Origin: Fictibacillus fluitans | Lineage (GTDB): Bacteria; Bacillota; Bacilli; Bacillales; Fictibacillaceae | NCBI RefSeq assembly: GCF_030418125.1 | Contig: NZ_JAUHTR010000006.1 | Location: 186,001-250,000, forward strand | Direction of reading: 5' to 3' | DNA: 64,000 bases | The notes under the pieces: generated by a model | Databases searched by the model: none | Seen by the model: the letters and a program-made list of their open reading frames with translations, nothing else | What the model was told of the DNA's origin: nothing | Position numbers and translations under genes: made by a program | In this document: positions 57,019-64,000 of the stretch, piece by piece | Position numbering within the stretch: position 1 is the first letter of the stretch | How the letters are laid out: every line of letters starts with the position of its first letter

Positions 57019-57515
57019 AAGAGGCCTCTCCTATTTAGGAGGGGCCTCTCTTTATGCATCTTAGCAACAAGACAAGATGATGATGACTTTGTTATCTCAA
57101 TCGTTTGAGTCTTTGGTGCACAACAAGCAGAATCCTTTGATTCCATGCTCTCTACGTCACTCTTCGTATAAAAGAACTCCCATTCGTTGCCGTCAGGATC
57201 AGTGACCCAGAATTTATCCTGAGTCGCGTAGCAGCACGTCACATCCATTTCCTCGCGGGCGAAAAATCCAAGTTTCTCTAAACGTCCTTTGTGTTTTAGG
57301 ACCTCTTTTTCGTCTTCTACCTGAAATCCAAAGTGGCCGACCTGATTTCCTGACACTTCATCTTTAAGGTTTAACGTAAAGTTAAGACCTGGATCTTGTA
57401 GCAAAAACTTGGTGTAATCGGATTTTACTTTAACAGGGGAGGCGTCAAATACCTGTGAATAAAACTCAATGGATTTCTCTAAATTAGTAACATTCAAACC
57501 AATGTGTACGTTCAT
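57015..57515 (-). CDS. arsI: ArsI/CadI-family glyoxalase-fold protein with altered C-terminus
   Basis: ArsI proteins cleave the C-As bond of trivalent methyl- or aryl-arsenicals using Fe(II). 166 residues with VHIGLNV, GHFGFQVE, the vicinal DVTCCYAT cysteines, WEFFYTK, and SACCAPK. The ATG at 57515 has GGAGGG at 7 bases; earlier in-frame codons reach back over the operator. A tandem CTTGT duplication at 57067-57076 changes the ending: removing one copy gives SSSSCC and a stop, whereas the present frame adds about 17 unrelated residues through the terminator. Confidence 0.85.
   Translation of the reverse strand: MNVHIGLNVTNLEKSIEFYSQVFDASPVKVKSDYTKFLLQDPGLNFTLNLKDEVSGNQVGHFGFQVEDEKEVLKHKGRLEKLGFFAREEMDVTCCYATQDKFWVTDPDGNEWEFFYTKSDVESMESKDSACCAPKTQTIEITKSSSSCLVAKMHKERPLLNRRGLF
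57016..57053. terminator. Bidirectional terminator acr3/arsI
   Basis: AGAGGCC-TCTCCT/AGGAG-GGCCTCT stem with T runs on each side. The arsI-like frame runs through it, which is abnormal. Confidence 0.8.
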
Positions 57516-57531
57516 GTCTAATCCCTCCATA

Positions 57532-57553
57532 TTAATCAATTTTTTTTGATTAA
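57532..57553. promoter_or_regulatory. Operator between arsI and arsR (copy 1)
   Basis: TTAATCAA-TTTTTT-TTGATTAA, a perfect palindrome in the divergent region between arsI and arsR. It is identical to 57962-57983. Confidence 0.85.
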
Positions 57554-57615
57554 AAGAATTGACAACCTCCTGTCCTACGATATACGATAAATTTATCAAA
57601 ACGAGGTGATGTACC

Positions 57616-57939
57616 ATGCAAAAAGAAATTCCGCTTCAAGACGTCCAACAAGACAATGAATTTGAGAGGTATGAAAGCCAGTTTAAAGCGTTGGCCGATA
57701 AAAAGCGGCTTCACATTATGAATATCCTTACTCAACGAGGAAAGACTTGTGTTTGTGATCTGGCACCATTAATGGGAATGACGCAATCCAAACTGTCTTA
57801 CCATTTAAAGATCCTTTGGGACGCTGGTATCATCCATAAGGAGACCAAGGGAACCAACAGCTATTACAGCATCAATACAAAAGAAATTAATCATTTACTT
57901 TCCCATGAGCTGTGCTGTATTTTTAAGCCCAGCTGCTAG
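57616..57939 (+). CDS. arsR: ArsR-family regulator (divergent from arsI)
   Basis: 107 residues with GKTCVCDLAPLMGMTQSKLSYHL and a C-terminal LCCIFKPSC. The CxC plus C-terminal Cys group suggests a trivalent arsenical or metal sensor, as in ArsI-linked repressors. ATG after GAGGTG at 7 bases. The two identical operators beside it mark its likely regulon: arsI and the 58018 gene pair. Confidence 0.88.
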   Translation: MQKEIPLQDVQQDNEFERYESQFKALADKKRLHIMNILTQRGKTCVCDLAPLMGMTQSKLSYHLKILWDAGIIHKETKGTNSYYSINTKEINHLLSHELCCIFKPSC

Positions 57940-57961
57940 TTTCATCTCTTTTTTTACGGTT

Positions 57962-57983
57962 TTAATCAATTTTTTTTGATTAA
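57962..57983. promoter_or_regulatory. Operator upstream of the small gene pair (copy 2)
   Basis: TTAATCAA-TTTTTT-TTGATTAA, exactly the same 22 bases as 57532-57553, 35 bases before the 58018 start codon. Confidence 0.85.
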
Positions 57984-58017
57984 TATATCAACTTTATTTG
58001 ATGGAGGGGGATTTATT

Positions 58018-58191
58018 ATGTTTAATGAATATGCCGTTTACCTTTGGGCAAAAGCTCGCCAGGAAAAAGTGGAAAGAAACGCTCGGGTGGCTTGGATGCA
58101 TCAGAATCGAAAAAAAGACAGGAAAGCAAGGGAACGAGCGATTTCTAAACCATACTTAACACTGGACCCATGCTGCACGTGTGCATGCTAA
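58018..58191 (+). CDS. Small Cys-tailed protein of unknown function
   Basis: 57 residues, MFNEYAVYLWAKARQEKVER then a strongly basic stretch ending in YLTLDPCCTCAC. The final CCTCAC has four Cys that could bind As(III) or another thiophilic metal. ATG 58018 with GGAGGGGG at about 8 bases. It follows the ArsR operator copy directly and is 12 bases from the next gene, forming a small operon. Confidence 0.75.
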   Translation: MFNEYAVYLWAKARQEKVERNARVAWMHQNRKKDRKARERAISKPYLTLDPCCTCAC

Positions 58192-58203
58192 GGAGGGAAT
58201 GAT

Positions 58204-58398
58204 ATGACTGTCAATCGTGGGGGAGCTTTAGGAAAGGCGTATTTTATATCGTATTTGCAGTTAATCATGAATGCTCGGGACTGTTCTGTAATGGATGCTC
58301 AGGAAGTAGCGATGGATTTCTTCTTTCATGGAGATAAAACACGTTTTGGCACAGCGACCTTTGAACAGTTCACAGCGGCTTTCCGCGAGTTGTCCTGA
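58204..58398 (+). CDS. Small protein of unknown function
   Basis: 64 residues, beginning MTVNRGGALGKAYFISYLQL, with a DCSVMDAQEVAMDFFF helix. One Cys. ATG behind AAGGAGGG. Forms a pair with the Cys-tailed protein under the same operator, then a terminator. Not recognised. Confidence 0.7.
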   Translation: MTVNRGGALGKAYFISYLQLIMNARDCSVMDAQEVAMDFFFHGDKTRFGTATFEQFTAAFRELS

Positions 58399-58440
58399 AT
58401 GATACTAACATCTAATCACATGGTGCATTAACAAATAAAT

Positions 58441-58473
58441 AAACCCTCAAAATGGAGACCATTTTGAGGGTTT
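58441..58473. terminator. Bidirectional terminator
   Basis: AAACCCTCAAAATGG/CCATTTTGAGGGTTT perfect 15-bp stem with a 3-base loop. It ends the small operon and the HTH gene at 58476. Confidence 0.9.
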
Positions 58474-58475
58474 TG

Positions 58476-59432
58476 TTAAACAAGATTTTCAGTCCCTATG
58501 CTTATTTTGTCTCCTGAGGGTTCTTCACTATCTTTTTGTTGTTCTAGCTCAGCCTTCTCCTCTTCGTTTTCACCTTTCTTTTCTCCATGATCGTTTTCTT
58601 GTTCCCCAGACATTCGATCTCCCTGTTCAATATTTATTGGTAATTCTTTATTCTTAGCCTTATCAAAAAGATCATCAAAGGTTTTCTTAATTAAAAGGTG
58701 TATTTTTGTACTATTGTTTTCGGTTATCGAGCAGTGGTATTTTCCATCTTTGTATATGCCATCTTTCACTAGCTCTTCTGAATCATAATAAACATGGTAA
58801 ACAGCTCTCAATTCTTCTTGGTACTGCTCAGCGTCTTCCTGTGTTAATTTATTTTCCTTCTTTAGGTAATCTAAAACTTCATCATAGCTCATTGGTGTTG
58901 GGTGATTATCTTTTATTTTTACCGAGAGGTCCTTAATTTCCTTCTTAAGCATGTATGATACTTGTTTTTGTAATTCATCAAATTTTTTATCAAGCAGAGT
59001 CTTAAAAACATTAAGGATTTCTACTGTGTTGTTTTCAGGATTTTCGGCCCCTGTTTCGTTCTTTGATTCCAGCGGAATTTCATATTGACCTGTATCATTG
59101 CTAATAAGTGAAGGTGGTGAATTGTCTTCCTTATTCTCATCGCTTATAGCTAATAAACTGCCTTTCTTACGGAGGTAATTTTCCGATGTCGGAGCTAGCA
59201 CTGTATCTGCATATCTTTCAAAAACATAAACCATTTCCACAATCCCTGGTTTCTCTTCATCAATAAAATCGTACAAGTCATCTTCTTTGATCTTCCAGCC
59301 GTCTTTTCTTGTGGCCCTTTCTCCTTTGAGTCTCCCGTCTCGAATATAACCTGATACAAGCTGAAAATTATCAGTAATATAATGCTTTTTAAGTACCTTA
59401 AACGCCTCATGTACATTTAGTATTTTTTCCAA
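58476..59432 (-). CDS. MerR/excisionase-like DNA-binding protein with charged tail
   Basis: 318 residues. The N-terminal 60 residues look like an HTH_17/MerR-type helix-turn-helix (NVHEAFKVLKKHYI ... VSGYIRDGRLKGER ... GWKIKEDDLYDFI). A helical middle is followed by an acidic low-complexity tail with many Glu and Lys. ATG 59432 with GGAGGAG upstream. It lies next to the recombinase operon and may be a regulator or directionality factor; this is inference. Confidence 0.65.
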   Translation of the reverse strand: MEKILNVHEAFKVLKKHYITDNFQLVSGYIRDGRLKGERATRKDGWKIKEDDLYDFIDEEKPGIVEMVYVFERYADTVLAPTSENYLRKKGSLLAISDENKEDNSPPSLISNDTGQYEIPLESKNETGAENPENNTVEILNVFKTLLDKKFDELQKQVSYMLKKEIKDLSVKIKDNHPTPMSYDEVLDYLKKENKLTQEDAEQYQEELRAVYHVYYDSEELVKDGIYKDGKYHCSITENNSTKIHLLIKKTFDDLFDKAKNKELPINIEQGDRMSGEQENDHGEKKGENEEEKAELEQQKDSEEPSGDKISIGTENLV

Positions 59433-60324
59433 ACGTTCTCCTCCATTTAGGTTTTTGGTACAAGTTTATGCCAAAAATAGAGTGTAAATGATTGAAGAAG
59501 AATATTTAAAACGCACTTTAATACCTATTCTTTACTGGAATAAAATCATCGAGCTAAATTAAAAATCAATTTTACGCTGTATCTTATTAACATTAAAAGA
59601 ATTGACATCAATGATTACAGGGGCAAGTTTGATCTGTTATTTATGTAACTCCATGTTTAGTAGCAAATAATTGTAGTTCCATTTATTAAAAAGCGTTGTT
59701 TTAAAAAAACTTTTTCAATTAAAATTTATACAATAATCTTTAAGGGCAATGTTCGCTGGCTAACTTTTATTCTTTATTATTAATGTACGAAACATTACGG
59801 ATTTACCTTAAACTGTATCTTTACTTTTTAAAATTGCCTTCCTTTTATTACACAAGAATAATCTGTGTACAAATTTAATTAGTTATTTTTTAAAGTCAAT
59901 TAACGTTGGTATATCAATTAGATCCTAATAATACAAATAACCGAGAATTATATTGTTGATTCATAAAGAACCGAGGTGTCATTTTGCCTTTTATAGTATT
60001 TAATCTGCAACACAAAAAAACACTGTAAAACCATTGTAACTTGTACAACCCTTGATATAATAACCTCGGTCAGAGAACGAAAAGGGATCCCTTTTCAACT
60101 TTTAGCCGAGGCAAATAATTAGCTTGTACAAAAAACCGAGAAAACTTGGTATCAAAGATTATGAAAAAACACATAAATTTTTCCCCTCTTCGATTTTGAT
60201 CAAGTACAAAAAACCCTTTGATGAAAATTGTCTTTTCTTTTTTTCAATCCTGGATAATCTTTGCTCCCTAACATAATTGTAGCTCAATAAGAAAGTTAGG
60301 TGGAAAATAAAAAGAGCAGATAAA
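59433..60324. repeat. Gene-poor region with repeated CCGAG motifs
   Basis: About 0.9 kb, AT-rich, no credible frame. AACCGAGAA occurs at 59939 and 60134, AACCGAGG at 59969, GCCGAGG at 60105, and the reverse ACCTCGGT at 60063. CCTCGG 60064 and CCGAGG 60106 flank the perfect palindrome AAAAGGGATCCCTTTT (60080-60095). A 12-bp repeat GTACAAAAAACC occurs at 60126 and 60204. May be an attachment, regulatory or replication-related site; function unknown. Confidence 0.6.
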
Positions 60325-61938
60325 TTATCTGCTCTTTGGACTTTCTTTATATAGTTTGTGATGAAATGATTTAAGTTTTATATTTACCGTCCCAACGTCC
60401 ATTACTCTACATTCCTCAACCAGAAGAAGAACCAGATTCCGATTGTCTATATGAGACCTCTCTTCCCAATTACCAGGCGAAAAATAACGAGTCATTCGGT
60501 TCCGAATTTCATTCTCCTGCAGCATGATGGCTGATAAACGGTCATACAATGCCTGTTTCTCCATTATTTCCTTTTGAAACTGATTTAGCTTTTGTTCACT
60601 ATCTGACTTTGAAAGTAAGTACGCAAGCATTTCATCGTTTTGAGAAGAGGAGAGTATAAAATCCTCTTTAGTTGCATTATTTTCAAACCGCTTCAAGAGT
60701 TCAAGATTTTTTTGTTCACATCTGATCCATTCCTTTAACTCAGCAATCCTGATTTCCATGCTTTTCATATCCGAAATAAGCATATCTTTTACTTCTTGAA
60801 CGGCATTTTCAATTGGTGCTTCCAACCGAAAAATCCATTCCATGATAAATTTGTGTAATTTATCAGCTGAAACCTTTTGTTTACACCCTTTGTTTCGGCA
60901 AATGTAGTAACGAGATCCATACGATGGTTTATCCACGTCATTTATTTGAGTCCTTTGGTCTTTCCCCCTCATTTCATTTCCACATTGGCACTTAATAATA
61001 TCATTCAAGTAAAATGAGGTGCTAAGATACCTCGGACTCAAATCTCTGGTTTTCATAAACTTATTCCAACAATACCACCAATCATCCAGGCTGATAATTT
61101 CCTCTAAAGGTATCCCTTTACATTTAAACCATTTCCATTCATCAATTGGTGCGAACTGCTTTTTGTTGCTTTCATAACAATACCGATTGTACACAAAACA
61201 ACCAGTATAGATTGGATTTATAATGATGTCTCTAACCCTTGAAGCAGACCATTTAGTCTTTTTCCCTGATAAATACTTGGCAATACTTGAACAAGTTTCC
61301 CCTTTTTTATAAAGAGAGAATATAATTTTCACCTTATTAATCTGGCCTGGAATGGGTATAAATTTTGTAACCTTCCCATCCTGGTCCTTTACTTTTTTAA
61401 AGCCATATGGTGACCTTCCCCCAATATACTGTTCTTTAGATAACAGTGATTTCAAGGCAGCTCTTGTACGAGCTGAAATGTTATCTGACTCCATCTTTGT
61501 TAATGCATCTTCAACCAAATTTTTGATAAAGTCTTCTGAATTATATAGCTCGCCGCGAGAAGCAATTATTATCGGGATACCTAACTTGTTGAGCATTTCC
61601 CGAATCTCAAAGTGTTCTTCTGTTTGCCTGGAAAGACGATCGCGGTCCGAAATTATGATGGCATCCAATTCCTTTTTTTCCGCGGCTATTAATAATTTGC
61701 TCAACTGATCGCGTTCCATGTAGGATCTCGAGTAGGCTGACATGGTATCCCTATAACGATAATCATCTGAAACCGATTTCTTATATTTTCCTAAGAACTC
61801 ATCAACTTTTCCGATTTGCTGGGGAAGCTCTTCATTTTTTTCCCTTTGTTCTTTTGTAGAGACGCGGCCATAAAAACCAATGTTTTTAGCTGATGAAATA
61901 ATTTCATCAACAGTTTGTAGTTTTCTCTTTTTTTTCAT
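60325..61938 (-). CDS. Large serine recombinase (second of a tandem pair)
   Basis: 537 residues. N-terminal resolvase domain with FYGRVSTKEQ (catalytic Ser) and ISDRDRLSRQ; recombinase domain; zinc ribbon (KCQCGNEM ... YICRNKGCKQ); coiled coil. ATG after GAGGTG. It overlaps the previous recombinase by 32 bases, so the two are co-translated. Different from the sigK recombinase and from its own partner. Confidence 0.92.
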   Translation of the reverse strand: MKKKRKLQTVDEIISSAKNIGFYGRVSTKEQREKNEELPQQIGKVDEFLGKYKKSVSDDYRYRDTMSAYSRSYMERDQLSKLLIAAEKKELDAIIISDRDRLSRQTEEHFEIREMLNKLGIPIIIASRGELYNSEDFIKNLVEDALTKMESDNISARTRAALKSLLSKEQYIGGRSPYGFKKVKDQDGKVTKFIPIPGQINKVKIIFSLYKKGETCSSIAKYLSGKKTKWSASRVRDIIINPIYTGCFVYNRYCYESNKKQFAPIDEWKWFKCKGIPLEEIISLDDWWYCWNKFMKTRDLSPRYLSTSFYLNDIIKCQCGNEMRGKDQRTQINDVDKPSYGSRYYICRNKGCKQKVSADKLHKFIMEWIFRLEAPIENAVQEVKDMLISDMKSMEIRIAELKEWIRCEQKNLELLKRFENNATKEDFILSSSQNDEMLAYLLSKSDSEQKLNQFQKEIMEKQALYDRLSAIMLQENEIRNRMTRYFSPGNWEERSHIDNRNLVLLLVEECRVMDVGTVNIKLKSFHHKLYKESPKSR

Positions 61939-63445
61939 TTTTCACCTCTGCAACAAAGCATTTTAACTCTGTGATTTTCTTGTGGTAATATACTCGATTG
62001 ACAAGGGTTAATAAATGTTTTTTATGAACCTCAGTAAAATCAATATCATCTAATACCTTCAGCATATCTTCTTTATTTAAGGATTGAACAAACTTAGAGG
62101 TGTGAAAATACAAAGACTCCAACTTCTCTGCCTCCAATGTCATGGCTTTATACTTTGAGACGGTTTCAGACAAGCGATTTCGGCTTTCAACCGAATCAGC
62201 GTTTAGGTGGATTTGAAACAACTCCTTAATTTCCTTTTCCACCTCTTGTATTTCCTTTTGTACGTGTTTAGCTTTATTGAAAAAGGGCTCGGCATATCTA
62301 ACATCTAAATTTTTCAGAACCTTATTCCATTCATGCATTCCCCTATCCATAAGGTGGGTCCATACTTTTTGGAACACCTCAGAATTAACCGTGTTGATAC
62401 GAGGGGCATTCTTACAATTTCCCGTTGAACATTTGTACGATTTTTTTGTTGCTACCATCGCTTTTCTGCATGTTCCACAGAATATAACTCCTAAAAGCAG
62501 AGGATCTGAAATCTCCTCCTCAAAACCCTCTTCTGTTAGCTTTTTTCGAAGGTTAGTAGGCAAATCCATTTTGTTAATGATATCGTTTGCTCGGTACCAG
62601 ATCTCTTCTTCGCTTTCATCCAAGATTCGAAGGCTCTGCGTATTTGGAAGGTTTACTGGATATTCCTCTCCATCTAATCGTTGCAGCATTTTACCAATGT
62701 GAAGGCGTTGCGTGATAATATCATAAATTTGTTTGTTTTTTAGATCCTGTAACACTTTATTTTCTCTGATACTCTTACAAACTCGAGAAAAGTCACGACT
62801 CGCTAAAATGGCTTCTGGAAGAGAAATAACTGTTCGATAAACCTCTTTAACGATCTCCGCATTTTTAGTTATCACCTTTAAATTGCTACGATTTTCTTTA
62901 GAGAGTTTTTTATAATCGACCTTTTCTTTTCCATTTTTCTTTATCGGTTCATAAGCAAAAGGAACAGATCCAGCCATCCAGAATCCCTTCTTGATCAATG
63001 GGACTTTTGAATAAATCAACCTTTGTACAAGATTGTTAGCCTCATATTCACCAATCCCAGCCATGATCGCCTCAATGAACTCAGAAGCTGCCCCTTCAAA
63101 CAATGGTGGCTCATTATCGGCTGTAAAGTGTAACTCCACTCCATGCTTTTTAAATAGTCTATAAATCTGAATGTATTGCTGCACATTCCTGGCCAGTCGA
63201 TCACGTTTAAAAACCAATACCCGTCCAATTTTATTTGATTGGATATCATTTAATAGCCTATTGAGTACAGCCCGATCTTCAATCCTTGTTTTTCGAGCGG
63301 ATCGCTTGCCCTCATTATAAGTTTCATGAATGATCCATTCATTATTTTTCGCGTACTCCAATGCCATATCTAACTGCATACTTGTTGAATGCGGTTGTTT
63401 ATCAGTGTCCAGTGATTGTCTGACATAGATGACAGTCTTTTTCAT
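61907..63445 (-). CDS. Large serine recombinase (first of a tandem pair)
   Basis: 512 residues. N-terminal resolvase domain with YVRQSLDTDK, in which the Ser is likely the catalytic nucleophile, and FKRDRLARN; recombinase domain; zinc ribbon (FCGTCRKAM ... KCSTGNCKN). ATG with AAGGAGG upstream; ATGA overlap with the small gene before. Two unlike recombinases in one operon recalls ccrAB and similar pairs. Confidence 0.92.
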   Translation of the reverse strand: MKKTVIYVRQSLDTDKQPHSTSMQLDMALEYAKNNEWIIHETYNEGKRSARKTRIEDRAVLNRLLNDIQSNKIGRVLVFKRDRLARNVQQYIQIYRLFKKHGVELHFTADNEPPLFEGAASEFIEAIMAGIGEYEANNLVQRLIYSKVPLIKKGFWMAGSVPFAYEPIKKNGKEKVDYKKLSKENRSNLKVITKNAEIVKEVYRTVISLPEAILASRDFSRVCKSIRENKVLQDLKNKQIYDIITQRLHIGKMLQRLDGEEYPVNLPNTQSLRILDESEEEIWYRANDIINKMDLPTNLRKKLTEEGFEEEISDPLLLGVIFCGTCRKAMVATKKSYKCSTGNCKNAPRINTVNSEVFQKVWTHLMDRGMHEWNKVLKNLDVRYAEPFFNKAKHVQKEIQEVEKEIKELFQIHLNADSVESRNRLSETVSKYKAMTLEAEKLESLYFHTSKFVQSLNKEDMLKVLDDIDFTEVHKKHLLTLVNRVYYHKKITELKCFVAEVKNEKKEKTTNC

Positions 63446-63621
63446 CGATGACTGTTGACCTCCTTATCCAATTCATCTTTTATTTGATGAAAAATAATCG
63501 AAGCTAATACACCACCCCAGTCCCGTTCGAAATTTTGTTCAAAAACAAGCTCTAGCTTACCCAATTTGATTTCATGTTCACTAACTTTTCTATTGGAACG
63601 TCTCAACTTACTGTCCTCCAT
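63442..63621 (-). CDS. Small protein preceding the recombinase pair
   Basis: 59 residues, MEDSKLRRSNRKVSEHEIKL then GKLELVFEQNFERDWGGVLA and a charged end. ATG with AGGA at 6 bases. It ends in ATGA with the recombinase start, so it is coupled to it. No family recognised. Confidence 0.65.
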   Translation of the reverse strand: MEDSKLRRSNRKVSEHEIKLGKLELVFEQNFERDWGGVLASIIFHQIKDELDKEVNSHR

Positions 63622-63899
63622 TCTAATCCTGATGTATTTTTAGAATGGTTGTTCCACTTAAAATTTATTCACAAAAATAAACAGTTATTTATAAATATGA
63701 ACAAAACAGAAGTAAAACATCGCTTTTTCAATCTATGCACTAGGACAAACAGGCTAATCCCTTTTTGATATGACAAGTTTTTTAGCCCATTTTTTATATC
63801 AAGAAAATAAAATTTGTCATATTCGTGTCATCTATTCCCTTTACGGGGGCAGTGAGTTATTATTTAACAGGTTTGAATTGTGAAAAAAGGGAGATATGG

Positions 63900-64000
63900 G
63901 TGTTGAAGAAATTTTATTCCGTACTAATAATTGGGTGCTTAACAGCTGGGCTAATGGGATGTGGAAAACAAAGTCCTGAAGATGCGACAAACGGCTTTCT
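63900..64000 (+). CDS. Lipoprotein, partial
   Basis: GTG 63900 or TTG 63903 after AAGGGAG, then MKKFYSVLIIGCLTAGLMGCGKQS: basic start, hydrophobic stretch and a lipobox LMGC with the acylated Cys. The rest is beyond the window. Substrate unknown. Confidence 0.75.
   Translation, partial: MLKKFYSVLIIGCLTAGLMGCGKQSPEDATNGF

Noticed and set aside
59433-60324. CRISPR array in the gene-free region
   Set aside because: The CCGAG repeats are short, irregularly spaced and in both orientations, unlike direct repeats with uniform spacers.

Overview
The window is chromosomal DNA of a low-GC, endospore-forming Bacillaceae bacterium. The evidence is the Bacillus-type order yqeZ-floA/yqeY/rpsU/mtaB/rsmE/prmA/dnaJ/dnaK/grpE/hrcA/hemW/lepA/gpr/rpsT/holA/comE/rsfS/nadD/aroE/yqeH/yqeG/sda, sporulation genes (gpr, sigK, sda), strong Shine-Dalgarno sequences, frequent TTG/GTG starts, a CIRCE operator and a SigW-type promoter. 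A Bacillus- or Fictibacillus-like species fits; the sequence alone does not fix the species. No rRNA, tRNA or CRISPR array was recognised.

Positions 1-29.2 kb are core genome, mostly on the minus strand: envelope stress (yqeZ-floA), ribosome and tRNA maintenance (rpsU, yqeY, mtaB, rsmE, prmA, lepA, rpsT, rsfS, yqeI, yqeH), heat shock (hrcA-grpE-dnaK-dnaJ with CIRCE), competence (comEA/EB/EC, comER), NAD and shikimate steps (nadD, aroE), and the sporulation checkpoint gene sda behind a cluster of DnaA boxes. spoIIP, which sits between gpr and yqxA in B. subtilis, is absent here. Positions 29.3-40.6 kb carry an mrp Na+/H+ antiporter operon without mrpB, pssA, an M3 oligoendopeptidase gene broken by a one-base frameshift, mntH and a SulP transporter.

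From 40.8 kb the sequence becomes accessory. A PD-(D/E)XK-like gene is followed by a leftover copy of the sigK 3' end, a transposase relic and three cargo genes (RibD-like reductase, dienelactone-hydrolase-like protein, P-loop kinase). Then comes the real 3' half of sigK. That half is cut by a skin-like element whose serine recombinase ends inside sigK DNA. The cut is near the KKFENTG codons, upstream of where I recall the B. subtilis skin junction (the ENE codons). The 5' half of sigK is not in the window, so the element is at least about 19 kb if it is a single insertion.

The element cargo includes two uncharacterised two-gene units, a YolD-like protein, an ApeA-like HEPN protein (probable anti-phage) with an XRE regulator, a membrane-anchored GIY-YIG protein, and an arsenic island at 50.9-58.4 kb. 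The island has arsO, arsC, arsB, acr3, an arsI-like lyase, four ArsR-family regulators, several distinct palindromic operators, and two small unknown proteins placed behind an exact second copy of the arsI/arsR operator. At 58.5-63.6 kb lie an HTH protein, a roughly 0.9-kb repeat-bearing intergenic region, and a three-gene operon of one small protein plus two large serine recombinases. The window ends in the start of a lipoprotein gene.

The best candidates for undescribed biology are the ArsR-operator-linked small protein pair, the sigK interruption at this position, the coupled membrane pair at 46.6-47.8 kb, and the tandem recombinase operon with its neighbouring repeats.
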